From Sabethes cyaneus (Eukaryota > Arthropoda > Insecta > Diptera > Culicidae): DNA of 64,000 nt. The position numbers and the translations under genes are program-made. Where the stretch lies: the NCBI RefSeq assembly GCF_943734655.1, contig NC_071354.1, positions 227,658,397 through 227,722,396 on the forward strand. Direction: 5' to 3'. Positions 1 through 11,627 of this stretch are shown here, piece by piece; positions within the stretch are counted from its first letter, which is position 1; each line of letters opens with the position of its first letter. A model generated the notes under the pieces. That model saw only the letters and a program-made list of their open reading frames with translations. It had not been told where the DNA came from and made no database searches.

Positions 1-689
1 CGCAGAGAGGGCAATGACGTGAAGGGTCGTCGGTGTAGATACTCCCATTCACAGGAGAGGCTTTTCTAAGTGAGGAAATGCGTCATGCGTCGTTAAAATT
101 CTTATAGAAGAGTAAACAAATAATTCGAGAAATCAAACAGACGATAACGTTTCTCTAGACACGGCGAAATAAGCTGGTTAGAAGATAGGATGTTTATTTT
201 TGTGTGAATATTTTCAACTAGATTTTTTTCCTAGAATATGATTCAGATAATAATGATTTTAGTCATTGTCACAAGCAAGTATGAGCTAGGATGAAAAAGT
301 CTAGAATGGAGCCTCAGAATTTCGATAAATAAACTGACAAATAAAAATCTAAATCGCAATCGCAATATAATGTACTAGTGCTGTTAATGTTCATTACTTT
401 ACACTAGCACACTACACTAACACTAACACAAATTATATTAGTTGGAACTGAAAAGTTGTTTTACATGCGGGAAAAATATTAAATGGTTGGCAAAAATCAA
501 CAGCATAAGATGAGACTTTATTGAAATATCTGATTATCCATTAATACTTATGTAATCATTACAATAAAATTTTACTGCAATTCCACAAACATAACAAAAT
601 AACAAACGTCGTAACAAGTATGTGATCAAGTTAGGTTACTCTTAACTATCAGTAAATATCACTAATTTGACCCATCACGGCATTGAAGA
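1..689. other. AT-rich non-coding sequence, nothing recognised
   Basis: I see no coding exon, repeat arm or RNA here. There is a small run of ACACTA/ACTAAC-like words near 395-435. Confidence 0.4.
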
Positions 690-1072
690 AAAATAATTGA
701 TTTCAAAGCAGCATACGGTACGGTCAATCGAGACCAATTATGGCACATAATGCACGAGACCGGCTTTCCGGATAAACTGACGTGACTGATCAGATGTGTT
801 TCGCTCGTCTCGAGGACACATTCGAGTCCCTTCGAGACGCGGCTAGGGTTGAGACAAGGTGACGGTTTATCCAGCATGCTGTTCTGCATCGTCCTTGAGG
901 GGGTGATCCGACCAGTGAACATCGAAACGAGAGGCATGATTTTCATCAATGGTAGCCAACTCCTAAGCTTTGCAGATGACTTTGATAGCACAGCCAGAGG
1001 AACCTTGCGACGGTGGAGGCAATCAAGAATCATCAAGAATAGGCTCAAACGCGCACCTCCCACAGACGCACA
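690..1072 (+). pseudogene. RTE-like reverse transcriptase fragment, 5' part
   Basis: The plus strand encodes reverse transcriptase palm motifs in order: an IDFKAAYGTVNRDQLW-like block (first catalytic Asp) from about 696, then LRQGDGLSSMLF, then SFADDFD near 966-986 with the FADD catalytic pair still present. A stop interrupts the stretch after HETGFPDKLT. The motif order and the LGLRQGDGLSSMLF wording are typical of RTE-type non-LTR retrotransposons. The copy is cut at 1072 by an inverted-repeat element and resumes at 2471. Endonuclease and upstream sequence are absent. It is a dead fragment with no host role; the clade is inferred from memory of family motifs. Confidence 0.75.
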
Positions 1073-2470
1073 GTCTTCGGAGAAGTTCCTTAAAAAAGTA
1101 TTCTGCATCTGTTGACACTTTCATACAATTAGATATTAAGGGGATAACTCATTTGAAAAAATTTACTTTTTATAGGAACTAGATAGCATGTTCATGTGTT
1201 TAGTAAAGTTGTAGATCTTTATATTTCATTAAACTTTGCCGAAGATACTAAGTATCTGCATCATATGCTTTGGGAGATATAATTGACTTTCTGTCGTGAC
1301 CCCTTTAAAACCAGTTTTTTAAACTTTTTGTACACAAAACCTCATCTAACAGGTTTGAAATGTTCCGCAAACTTTTTGATACTATCAAAATACGTAACTT
1401 TCTAGAAGGTGTAAATATCGGATGTTGCTTTATTTGCTTTAATAATTGATTTGAAGCATAAATTTTACCGTTTTTACAAGTATTTTTTCCGCAAATAAGC
1501 GCCTACTGGCAGCTAAAGTTAGCATCGCTAGAACCGCCATATAATATATCACGGCCGGGTTTGCACGGGCGTTTTGGTTATTTCAATTATGAATTGCATT
1601 CATATACGCTGGTTTTAGAAAGTTAGCCGGGTTTTATTATTCCTAGATGTTCATAATAATTTCACAGGACCTCGTCCACGTCTGTTTCACTATCTGTTGC
1701 AGAATTACTTTCATACCCATGGCTTGGCTTTGCTTTGTCATAGCAATAAATTCTAAGACTGGCAACATCGGCAACATTCTAATGGATTTAATGTAAACAG
1801 ACGCGATGACAGTCGTGTTTCTGGCACTTGCTGTACACTGAATGCAATAGAATATCCAAGCGAACTAAAACCTCGGTGCAATTATATTTTCAAATAAATC
1901 CGGTGAATGTAAATTCATAATTGAAATAAACAAAACGATTAAACTCAAAATTCCCGAGCAGACCCAGGCGTGTTTTTTTGGCACACTTATACTATATTCT
2001 ATGGCGGTTCAAGTGATGCTAACTTAAGCTGCCAGTAGGTGCCTATTTACGTAAAAAATTACTTGTAAAAAGGGTAAAATTTGTGCTTCAAATCAATTTT
2101 CAAAACAAATAAAGCAATATACGACATTTACACCTTCTAGAAAGTTACGTATTTTGATAGTATCAAAAAGTTTGCGGAACATTTCAAAACATGTTAGATG
2201 AGGTTTTGTGTACAAAAAGTTTAAAAAACTGATTTTAAGGGCGTCACGACAGAAAGTCAATTATATCTCGCAAGGCATATGATGCAGATACCTAGTATCT
2301 TCAGTAAAGTTCATTGAAATTCAAAGATCTACAACTTTGCTGAACACATGAGCATGCTATCTAGTTCCTATAATAAGTTAATTTTTTCAAATGTGTTATC
2401 CCCTTAATATCTAATTGTATGAAAATGTCAATAGATGCAGAATACTTTTTTAAGGAACTTCTCCGAAGAC
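1073..2470. mobile_element. 1.4-kb inverted-repeat (foldback) element interrupting the RTE fragment
   Basis: The two ends are near-perfect reverse complements. The left arm runs from 1073 to about 1605 and the right arm from about 1905 to 2470. Both begin, read inward, with GTCTTCGGAGAAGTTCC, and they stay alignable for more than 500 bp with scattered substitutions and small gaps. The roughly 300-bp centre has no coding potential. The RTE reading on both sides indicates insertion into that older element. No clear target duplication is visible (left flank CGCACA, right flank ACCTAA), so the superfamily is not assigned. Confidence 0.8.
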
Positions 2471-2870
2471 ACCTAAGCTCAAAAACATCAGAAAAAGCGA
2501 GAAAATACTTATGACCGTCTTTTTCCAGAATGGTCCCACTGACTGTGAGACGGTAACCGTTGACGGCGACGAACTAGAAGTGGTAGATGAGTTCGTGTAC
2601 TTGCGATCGTTGGTGAGCGCGGACAACTACACTAGTAAGGAGATTCAGTGGTGCATTTAAGCGGGGAAATCGGGCCTAAGTTGCCATTCGCAAAACGCTA
2701 CGGTCAAGAACCATGCAGTACCGTACGAAGCTGACAATGTACAAAACCCTTATTAGACCCTTATTAGTAGTTTTTTATGGATTTGAATCCGTGTTCGAGT
2801 GGAAGATACTGTGGACGATATTTGGCAGAGTATTTGTATTTGTATTTTGGTCGATTCATCTGACAATTTT
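2471..2870 (+). pseudogene. RTE-like reverse transcriptase fragment, 3' part
   Basis: After the inverted-repeat element the plus strand again reads as RTE reverse transcriptase. There is a VDGDELEVVDEFVYL block near 2556-2606 (usual family wording DxFEVVDEFVYLGSLV). Frameshifted remnants of the RSRTM..TKLTLYKTLIRP block follow near 2700-2760. Stops and frameshifts are present. This continues the fragment ending at 1072, so the two parts were one copy before insertion. Confidence 0.65.
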
Positions 2871-2894
2871 GATATTATCTACATGCATATGAAT

Positions 2895-3986
2895 TTAAAT
2901 CTAGAACCTAGACCTAGACCTTGTCAGTCTTCTACTAAAGGCGCCTGAAGAAACGTCTCCAAAGTCAAATAATTCTTCGACCAGCGTGAAGGTGCGGATG
3001 CATGACGTCAGTGGTTCATAAAACCCGTACATAGTCCGATGGAATCTGGTTGTCAGTAAATTTGATGGGCGAAGCTGTCTACGTGAAGTACGAAAATCAA
3101 TACGGGACACCAGAGCCGGGGCATCTATTTCATTGTTAAGTTGCTTGTTGAATCCTTCGACGACTCTCCAATGTCTCTAAATCTAAAAGCTGACATCGGT
3201 CTACGTAGCGGGGAAGATTGTGAGGTAGACGCCAGGGTAGATGTCTCAGGGCGATACGAACAAATCTTCGTTGAATACGTACTATTCTGGCTTTCCAACA
3301 CAGGTTTTGAGGATTCGCGGTTGGTTATAATCACCACAAATGAGAATTTTTTCTTCTGAAGACCCCTTGTCACGTAATTCACGGATTGAGAGAATATGCT
3401 CATCGATAACCTTGACAACTTTACTTCTGTCAGGTGGGATGTAAACTGCAGCAGGCAAAAACTTCATTCCTTTGATGCCAGCAGAAACAAAGACTTGTTC
3501 GAGACAATGTCCATGTCTGAAGATGACCAGCGAACTAGGGTACTGTTGAGCAACGGCAATCAATACGCCACCAAAACTACTTTTGTCACTATTCCTCGAG
3601 TTACGATCACAACGATACACGTTGAAGGCGGATCCAAGCACCTGAAGAGAATTGATGCAGCCGTCGAAACCGGTTTCAGTTAGCAGGATTACATCGTAGT
3701 TGCAGTCATTAGTTGCAAGGAATAGGTTGTCCACTTCAGTCCTTAAACCTCGCACATTCTGATAGTATGCACAAATACCATCCACGTCATTGGTGTGTGC
3801 AGAAAGCTCCGAAACAAAACTCTCTGCACGTGGAGATTCCAAGCTGGAAGCGGGAAATACATCAGCGGAAGGAATGTCCGGATTACCATGGCACTTGCCT
3901 GCATAACTGGATTGGAAGATGAACTGGGATAAACTGAAAACGGAGAGTGGCGGTGGCGTGGCGGTGGAGAAACTCTCATCGTACAT
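2895..3986 (-). pseudogene. CR1-like non-LTR retrotransposon fragment, APE endonuclease domain
   Basis: The minus strand is open from 3986 to 3282 (234 codons) and encodes an apurinic-type endonuclease. It contains CAYYQNVRGLRT (catalytic Asn), ILLTETGFD (catalytic Glu), YIPPDR, and ILICGDYNQP (catalytic Asp/Asn pair). The QNVRGLRTxVDxxFLA and CGDYNQP wording resembles mosquito CR1-type elements. The C-terminal third continues only in other frames (LLDLETLENR... near 3180), and the Asp and His motifs of the domain end are lost. It is truncated and frameshifted, with no reverse transcriptase attached. Confidence 0.75.
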
Positions 3987-4499
3987 CTGGCAAAAGTCGG
4001 TAGGCTACGGCAGGCAGGGCACGTCGATGAAAACAGTTCTCTGCAACAACCCCCCTGGCACATATTGCGTCAGCTTCGTCTATCGTCATCAATAACAGCG
4101 GCATCCCTATTAGCCCTACCCCCCTGTGGTTTACCAATTATTACCTAATTTTAAAAAAATTAATGCAAGCTTTGTTTTAGTATATTGTCCGTCAACTTTT
4201 AAATCAAGCTGTAGTCACACACATATTTTTAGTGACTTAACTTGAAATAGTGAGAAACATTTGCGTAGCTTGCAGTGCTTTGCCTAGTCAACATTCAATA
4301 AATAATATGTAATTGTAGCCAACTGAATGTTGTGATTGTATAACCTAGAAGAAAATTGAGAATGCTTAGAGCACATAAACAAACTAACTTCTCCTTTTGC
4401 CTTTCAACAAAGCATGACATAATCGTTTTACCGTAAGCGGAGGAGAAAAATATATCAATCACTGCGAATTTACGTCTTCCAAACTAGCTGTTTTCAGCC
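3987..4499. other. Non-coding, nothing recognised
   Basis: An AT-rich stretch between two retrotransposon fragments. The first 70 bp may be upstream sequence of the CR1-like fragment. No other feature seen. Confidence 0.35.
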
Positions 4500-5217
4500 C
4501 AGCAAATAGCAGGCGTGAAGGTGTACTCCGGCGAGCGGAACTGGAGGAACGACTTTCAGCAAGAGTAGTCAACTACTAGCCTTCGTAAATGACCTCGACA
4601 TTATTACTAGTAACATTGGAACGGCGGATTCAATATACGTCAGACTAAAAACGGAGGCTAGGAGAATTGGATTACAAATGAATGGGTCGAAAACCAAATA
4701 TATGGTAGGAAGAGGCTCCAGGCTTTCTTTGGACTCCGCAAGACGCTTCAATCAAGAAGCATACACCGCCGGACAAAGCTGACGATGTATAAAACGCTAA
4801 TCAGACCGGTGATGCTCTACGGATTTGAAACAGTAACTTTGCTTACGGAAGACATGCGTAGATTTGCCGTAGTTGAACGAAAGGTGTTGCGGACTATTTT
4901 TGGCGGAGTACAAACGGATAGCGGAGAGTGGCGTAGGTGTATGAATCACGAGCTACAGGCACTACTTGGAGAGATTCCCATCGCACACCTGGCGAAAGTT
5001 CCGCAAGGATGCCGGACGACCGTGCAGTGTAATCCGTTCTCTTCAAAAACCCTACCGGCACCTGAAATAGAGGGGCCTAACGCGGTAGATGGTTCGACGA
5101 AGTTGAAGCCGACTTGCGTGTGTCGAGACGCGCAACGAACTGTGGACGAGTAACCCAGGATCAAATACAGTGGAGAGGTATTATTGATACGGCAAGACCC
5201 ACCCGGGCTCTCGGCTC
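4500..5217 (+). pseudogene. RTE-like reverse transcriptase C-terminal fragment with lost catalytic motif
   Basis: Plus-strand remnants in more than one frame cover the RTE palm and C-terminus. LLAFVNDLDIIT near 4575 stands where family members carry GFADDIDII, so the catalytic FADD pair has become FVND. Next come LKTEARRIGLQMN and SKTKYMVG, then TLIRPVMLYGFETVTL, FAVVERKVLRTIFGG and W.R..NHEL (4785-4960). Frameshifted WRDEVEADLRV-like and QIQWRG-like tail motifs run to about 5215. It is a second, independent RTE-type copy, inactive by both frameshifts and the catalytic change. Confidence 0.75.
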
Positions 5218-5312
5218 ATAAAAGTAAGTTCAGCGAAGCAATATTGCAGAAAACCATCGCGAACAGGAACGGCCCCAGGTTGCCACCTTGAGAAACGCAC
5301 GGTAGATTAATG
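5218..5312 (-). pseudogene. Short CR1-like reverse transcriptase scrap
   Basis: The minus strand reads TQFINLPCVSQGGNLGPFLF, a degraded form of the SGVPQGSNLGPLLF block of CR1-type reverse transcriptases. It abuts the RTE fragment with no spacer, so one fragment was probably truncated into the other. Confidence 0.6.
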
Positions 5313-6237
5313 AACTGAGTCGCGTTGCAGGAGACAAAATGTGCATAAGAAATGGAACCAAATGAAACAGCGGCCCATGAGCTACAGTTGGAAAACTCTA
5401 ACTTGCATCTTGTAGCTGTTTTTATGACCGAATTTGACCATAGGCAAAAACTATAATCATCAAGCTTTTCAAATTCGCACTCATATTACAGTTCTGATTC
5501 AGGGAGTGTAAGCCAGGGCTCGACCTTGCGCTGTAAGTACCTCACGCTTGTACTCGGGTGGAAAAGAGAGCTTGAAAACCAACCCCCGAATGGTCCCCAG
5601 TGGTTCGAACAGTCAGTGGGCAAAGGTATAGTAGCTGGAACCTCTCTGGTTCCACGAGTAACGAGTGGACACTCTTCGGAACGTTTTTAGAGCAAGCTAT
5701 AGAATTATTGCTATTGCTGCTATAGTGCTGGTAGTGGCTTCTGTATTTTAGGACATTTTTACGAAGTTTATAAAAGTTATGTTAACTGGATTTTTCGCTA
5801 CTTGACAGCGGGCAACTTAAATAGATACAACTTTTCGTACCAATCTTCAAAGTTATAAACCATGAAGCTCGGTATACTGAACAACCTAAATCAGCCAACA
5901 AGGCTGCATTTTCAACTTGCAAGGCATGAGAAGAACAGTTCTAGATTCATTTATTAGATTATCAGAATGCATAAATAGAAAATTTTCAGCAGTTTCCGAA
6001 GTTGCATAGCATATGCGCATTAAATCTTGCATATTGGGATGATAGATGCTTGCCATGAATGCGCCATCAAAATAGTGCGTAATTCGGAAACCAGTAGTTT
6101 GAACAAAATAAATGAATTAAGAATTAGTCGTTCTTAACTTCTAGCTACACTCTATGCCATGAAAACACTTTACTTTGCCATACCATGCCTTGCATTGATC
6201 TAATAGCTGGAATTTTCGTTTCAGGCGTAAGACAAAA
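5313..6237. other. Non-coding, nothing recognised
   Basis: No exon or clear repeat arm. A GC-richer patch at about 5510-5690 has no recognisable product. Confidence 0.35.
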
Positions 6238-7022
6238 TACTAGAATGTCAGTATGACCTAGCATAAAATACAGGTTTTACTCTTCATAATGGCAGCAAAA
6301 AATCTTTTTGGTCAGCCTATTGTTGTTTCAGATGTTGCAGAGCCAATCGATTTGATAGTGATTGTATGAAGAATCTCAAAAAAAAACTTTTGTTAATTTT
6401 ATCACAGCAATTCAAAATAACTTTGAAATTAAAGCAAAACTTTTTCACGATTGAATTCTACTATGAATTTTATTCTCGACTGATACGTGTTTCGATAACA
6501 GATACTGCAAGTCGTCGTAGGCGAAATACGTGTCTATCGTAAACAAAATCAATAGTGAAATCCAATCGTGAAAAAGTTTCTGTTTAGTTTCAATCTACGT
6601 ATTCCACTAAGAAGCTCAAAAAACTTCAGTCAAAATAGCTTTATTAAATCCACCAAAGAAATTTTTCGACGCAAAACAAACCATACAGAAGCAAAAGGCA
6701 TCGACGCAAATGCAGCTTACGAATATTTTTAGAGAAAATGCATTTTTGTGGTGAACATTTTGTTGTGGTTGCTTATATAACCACTATTAAACGAATTGGC
6801 TATGCTACAGCCCTCATAAAACTGCTCTAAGTATGCCTATAGGAAGACGTAGCAATACAATTTGAGTCTTAATGTGGTTATTTATCAAATCGTAATAAAC
6901 CAGTTAGTTTTGCATTTAAAACGGTAACTGACCAAGCTGACTTTCGATGCGATTATGAAGTATAAATAGAGTTTATCACAGAAAACCTGTATTTAATGCT
7001 AGGCTACATTGACATTCAGTAG
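6238..7022. mobile_element. Foldback element with an inner foldback element
   Basis: The outer arms (about 6238-6300 and 6950-7022) are imperfect reverse complements sharing GAATGTCA, CCTAGCAT and AAATACAGGTTTT. Inside lies a second inverted repeat at 6439-6577 with its own arms. No reading frame of interest is present. The outer limits are approximate and no target duplication was confirmed. Confidence 0.5.
6439..6577. mobile_element. Small inverted-repeat element within the foldback
   Basis: The two ends read inward as ACTTTTTCACGATTG with roughly 60-bp arms that include TACGTGTTTCG and its complement CGAAATACGTGTC. The 139-bp unit has a short spacer. It may be a MITE or the terminal stem of a larger family. 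Confidence 0.55.
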
Positions 7023-7766
7023 AGCCGACTCATTGAAACTCATTGAGGGGAAAGTAGCAAACATCGCTGCATCATCCTTTATTCGAGAGTAGCACAATGC
7101 CGAATGCAGGGTGTTGTAATTTCACAGTTTGTAATAATAATCGCGTCGCCTACTGTTGGTTTTTACTATAAATCGGCAAAAAAGACTATCATTTTTTATA
7201 GAGCTGTGATTATTTTTTCAAAAATTATTGAACATTGGACAACATTGAAAAAGGATAATAAATTCAATTAGGACTGTCAACTTTAAAAACCGGTTGTTAG
7301 TCATTCCAGAGATTCAAGCAACTCGTCATGCCTTACCTGTGCAATAACAAATTTAAAGTTGATATATTCGCAGTGTGGCAAGGAATATTTTAAATTCCAT
7401 TTTTAAGTACCCAAAAGTGAGTAAATAAATAATTATTAAATATTAAAATATTTGTTAGTAAAAGTTTTTGTTTAATAAATTGTATGTTCCATACAATTAA
7501 TGTGAATTTCTCAACAGGTGATAGTTTCTATTTTGTGATATCTCATCATATGCAAAATTAATTAAAAAATGACGATTACGAGTTTTTTCCAGTTGTTCTT
7601 AACAGTCAACAATGCAATTGCATTTTACGAAGCGTTTCATTTGCATTTAACGATCGAATATAAAATTTTTTCATTAACGTTGAATGCACGACTTCTTCCA
7701 TAAACGAGTAATCGTAAAAACTCGAATAGGTAGCTGCATATATTGAGACACAAAAGGTTCACTTAC
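7023..7766. other. AT-rich sequence, probably intron 3' of the putative UTR exon
   Basis: No coding sequence seen. On the minus strand this follows the GTAAGT donor at 7766-7761, so it would be intron if that exon call is right. Confidence 0.35.
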
Positions 7767-8319
7767 GATGGATGTGATCGCGTTCGGCCGGAAATGTACC
7801 GCCTTGTTTGCTAACCCTTGCTAGCAGCTTCCAACCAGCAACAGCTCACCGCAGAAACACAACAAACTAAAACGATCAACTTTCCAACTAAATTCCAAAC
7901 ACATCCCCGTCAAGCAGAGGAAGAAAAAATAATCACTTCTAAACGTGCAACTCGGCCAGCACAGCACAACAGTTGATCCCAATGAATTTAACCGGCAGCG
8001 TAAGCAGCAGCAAACCTAATCTGTTTTCCAAACAAACTTAGCACAACATTAAACATTCACTTTCCACAAGTAACACCGCACCACAGCAATGAAAGCATCG
8101 TAAACACAATCACTCGATTCAGCAGTGCACCAGCAGCACCAGTGAGTGTCAGTGAACGATTTTCCTTTCGTTTCCCGATAGATATTCCCTCCGAACGACG
8201 GTAATCACGATCAATGTTATGTGATCGATGATCATCACCCTGCCGCAATAGAACGAACCTTTAATTTGAATCACTTAAAAGATCATCACTTAATGGAATG
8301 GTTTTCCTTACGAACGACT
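7767..8319 (-). other. Putative 5' UTR exon of a host gene (non-coding first exon)
   Basis: Read on the minus strand, this GC-richer, low-repeat block has the texture of an insect 5' UTR: CAGCAG/CTGCTG words, short reading frames and no long frame. It ends in ...CATCCATC followed by GTAAGT (7766-7761), a strong splice donor. Its start is placed at an initiator-like TTCAGTCG motif. Several short upstream frames exist; the longest, 8248-8057, begins with a non-ATG codon and is probably not a protein. The exon lies on the same strand as the Epac exons and about 22 kb downstream of them. It could be an internal Epac promoter exon or the first exon of an unrelated gene. Confidence 0.45.
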
Positions 8320-8760
8320 GAATACAACAAGCAACGCAACGCGCCTCAGTGGGCATCCGACAGAGAACTGATCGCGCGGAAAGCTACGCGACGCGCCAAA
8401 TGCTTGCTTGCCTGCGTGGTGCTGCGAAGCCGGTGACGACGGAGTCGCGCAGAGACCGCACTTCCTCCGACTGCGCTCTGGCCGGATCGGAGTGTAAGCA
8501 AAGAGAAGAGATGGAGAGAAACAACGCACGGACGGCCAGCCGGCCGTGTAAACAATTCTGCTTGTTTTCAGATTACGCACCGCCCGATGGTGATGGGCGA
8601 CGAGACCGGGCCAGCAGCCAGCAGCCAGCAACCAGCTCCAGCCAGCAGTCGTGCGCGCCGTTAGTTGAGCTCATCGAAGACGAAAAGAGATTCGACATTC
8701 GAGAGAAACATTTCGGTTTTGGAAGAAAGCCTGATTGTACTTGTACCTAGTGCTTTGGTC
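8305..8760 (-). promoter_or_regulatory. Putative core promoter and upstream region
   Basis: On the minus strand TTCAGTCG (A at 8319) matches the arthropod initiator core TCAGTY. The roughly 440 bp upstream is GC- and CpG-rich compared with the surrounding AT-rich sequence and has no TATA box. A second TCAGTT lies about 65 bp upstream. This is inference from composition and motif only. Confidence 0.35.
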
Positions 8761-10021
8761 GGCCGGATGAATGACATAAAATCGACACAGCCTCGAGGCC
8801 GCTGGCTGTGCGGCCGGCCTGGGCGCACGTCAGCCAAATGATACAATTTACGATATCCCAAAAACTCGCGTGGGAATTCGTGGGTTCGGTGCACTACGGA
8901 ATGCGCAACATCAACATCGACGAAGGAAACTGAACAGCTCCGACTGCGGCGGGAAATTCGCTGTTAATTTTATAGACTCAGACTCGAATGCGGTGTTTGG
9001 AATGCCTGTGAGGTGTAAGATTTCATCAATGGAAGCTGCCTCTCGGCGGCGTTCGTTCATTAGCTTATTGTTTTCGTGTTGGAATTATACTTGTTAATCG
9101 ATGCTGTTATAATTTCGAATTTGTTTTAATTTCGCCCCGGGGGGCATTGGAAAATAGACCGGTTTCTTGTACCTTCGACGTAAAATAACTGTTTTCGGAC
9201 AAAAACAATATTATACAACAATTTAGACTATCATAAAGTTGCACGGCTTAGTTTTTTCATAAATGTGCAATAACTATTTTAATTCCACCCACTTGATATT
9301 GAGCTGGCATCATGATGTTTACTTTTACTTTTGAAATGGAAGTTTCAGTACTTCAGTACAGTACAGTGGTTTGCTGCATGGTATAAACGTAGAACATAGT
9401 CCATGTTGGCGAGTTTGGAAAAGTTACTCATATGGACTGCAAACGATGGATCGGAATATGATGGCAAAACTTTGGTACATTCATAAAGCGTAATTAGCAT
9501 GAATGTATATTCTCGGAAAAGCGGAAAAAGAGAAGTTTTATTTACCACACTGAGAAGTTAAGCAAAATTTTTTTTTTTCCAAAAAATTCGCTTCGATAGT
9601 ATATTTTTTGCGAATTCATCATTTGATGAAAGGCTTCCATTTTATTGAGATATCAATGCTATTTCTTGAAACCAGACTGATGACCTGAATCTGAACGAAG
9701 TTTGATGCCATACATAATGATTTACGGATTGTTTCATTTAATGACAGTTCTCCATTCTATAGGTTAATTTCCTTTAAATTGAAAAATTCAAAGTCTGAGT
9801 CAAAGTGAACTGTAATGAAATTAAATTTTTCTCGAAACCGTAGTTAGGCTATTGCAAATTATTTTTATAGCTTCTGTCCCCCACGCACCCCTTCAAAAAT
9901 GGCTTTAAAAATGGGGGGGAGGGGGGGCAAGGGCAAAAATAAATTTGCCTAGCATGACTTAATTTTTTCTATATTCTAAAGAACATTTTTAGCAAACATG
10001 ACAACACGACAACCCGGTGCT
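8761..10021. other. Non-coding, nothing recognised
   Basis: The first 250 bp remain GC-rich and may belong to the promoter region. The rest is AT-rich, with a G-run patch near 9914-9930. No exon or repeat boundary was identified. Confidence 0.35.
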
Positions 10022-10400
10022 TTACACTGTGCTTTGCCAATTCAGTCTGCACCATTCAATAAATAGATTGAGTAAACCTTGCAAGCGTCGGTAATCGTCT
10101 TCATTACTTATCGTATCAAACAGTTTCAGGTTATCGGCGTAAACTGACTTGCAGCCGAGTACCAGCAAAATCGCAACATCAGCAAAGAACAATGAGAAAA
10201 GAAAAAACCCCAAGATGCTACCTTGAGAAACTTCACATTTGTTGCTGAACACTAACGATGAACTGGATCCTGGTTTCTGTGATGCAACAACTCCTTGAAG
10301 TTTTCGCAAAAGTATTGCATGGTCAATCCCAGCGAAAGCCGCATTCAGGTCGTTGTTTCTTCTCTTCCATTTGCAAAATATAGTCGAACTAAACCCCAAA
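10022..10400 (-). pseudogene. CR1-like reverse transcriptase palm fragment
   Basis: The minus strand encodes AFAGIDHAILLRKLQGV (the family usually has AFDxIDHxILL, so the first catalytic Asp is changed). It continues with SNKCEVSQGSILGFFLFSLF (usual SGVPQGSNLGPLLFSLF), then CKSVYADNLKLF. The YADD catalytic pair has become YADN, and the fragment ends with WCRLNWQ. Two catalytic positions are altered and both ends are missing, so this is a dead 5'- and 3'-truncated copy. The wording matches the CR1 fragment at 55 kb. Confidence 0.75.
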
Positions 10401-10659
10401 ACACATTAGTACAAATGGATTAGAACAAATGGATCGATCAGGCATAAAGCCGTTTTGAAAATTGGTTATGTAGTTTTTATTGCGGGACTGTTATACACCA
10501 CTCGCAATAATCTCAAAAAATTTTGATGCCACAGAGAGACTAGTAATCCCGCAACTAGTAACTCTAGGACGACAATTGATAGAAAAAAATTCGCCTTAGT
10601 TTGAAATCTTTCTGCTCTCTCCGTTTTATTCCATACGTTCTCCAACCCTCGTTATCCTC

Positions 10660-11185
10660 TCTGGTCACATTTCAATCTAATTGTGGTTTAATTTTGATTC
10701 AATTTTGGTCCAATTTCGGTCTAATTTTGGTGTAATTTTAGTCCAATTTTGGTCCAATTATGGTGCAATTTTGTTTCAACTTTGGTCAAATTTCGGTCTA
10801 ATTTGATTCTACTTTTGGTTTAATTTTAGTCCAACCTTGGCCCAAATTTTCTCTAGCTTTTGTTCGATTTTAGTACAATTTTGTTAGAATAAATATTGGC
10901 CCAATTTTGGTTTGATTTTGATCTAATTTTCATTCCATTGTGGTCCTATTTTGGTTCAACTTTGACCTATTTTTTGATCTTATGGGACCAACCCCTTTTA
11001 ATTCATTTTTGATCTTATTTGCTTCAATTTTGGTTCAAATTTAATTTATGTTTTGTCTATTTTGGGTACAACTTTGGTCTTAGTTTATTCCAAAATTGTG
11101 CTACTTGTGCTTAAATATTGATTCAATTTTGTTTAAATTTTGACCCTATTTTAGTCCAATTTTGGTTCCATTTTGGCCTATTAAC
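10660..11185 (+). repeat. Degenerate 11-bp-period array (GGTCCAATTTT)
   Basis: Successive 11-mers such as GGTCTAATTTT, GGTGTAATTTT, AGTCCAATTTT and GGTCCAATTAT run head to tail for about 520 bp with substitutions and occasional phase slips. The same word recurs in shorter runs at 13,890-14,070, 14,160-14,290 and 14,455-14,480. Confidence 0.8.
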
Positions 11186-11627
11186 TGTGATACAGCATTC
11201 GGGGCCAGTAACGAAGAACAATCTCCATGACTGTCGCAGTGGCAATTTGAATCCAGTGACCTTCGGATACAGTTTCGGCGTTTATTAGCTTGTGCTTTTT
11301 ATTTCCGAGGATATATGACATGAAACAGAAAGTAGTAAGCATACTACACAGTTCAGTTTATAAAATTTAATGATAATGTCGTAAAATCGACATTTTCAAC
11401 AAGTTAGGGTCCATTTTATGGTTAACAAAGCAAAATGTCGCCATTAGTGAACCCTCTTGATGCAAAATACACTAGAATTCCTATAATGGACTATCCTATT
11501 GTAAACCACAAGGTCCATTAAAGGAAAACGGACATTTCAATCTGTTTTAAAAATGTGTAAAATATAGAGATTTGCTACATAAATTGATATTTTTTCAGGC
11601 TTAATCGAAAGTTACTTGTATTGTAAG
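11186..11627. other. Non-coding; short segment shared with 33.7 kb
   Basis: Around 11,213-11,272 the text GACTGTCGCAGTGGCA and its surroundings resemble 33,699-33,758 (GACTGTCGTAGTGGCA). Both copies sit next to degenerate GGTCCA-type arrays, so the segment is probably part of a dispersed repeat. Positions 11,620-11,627 are a target duplication of the next element. Confidence 0.4.

Noticed and set aside
8057..8248. 63-codon minus-strand frame as a small protein
   Set aside because: It begins with a non-ATG codon and lies within the putative 5' UTR. Short frames are expected there.
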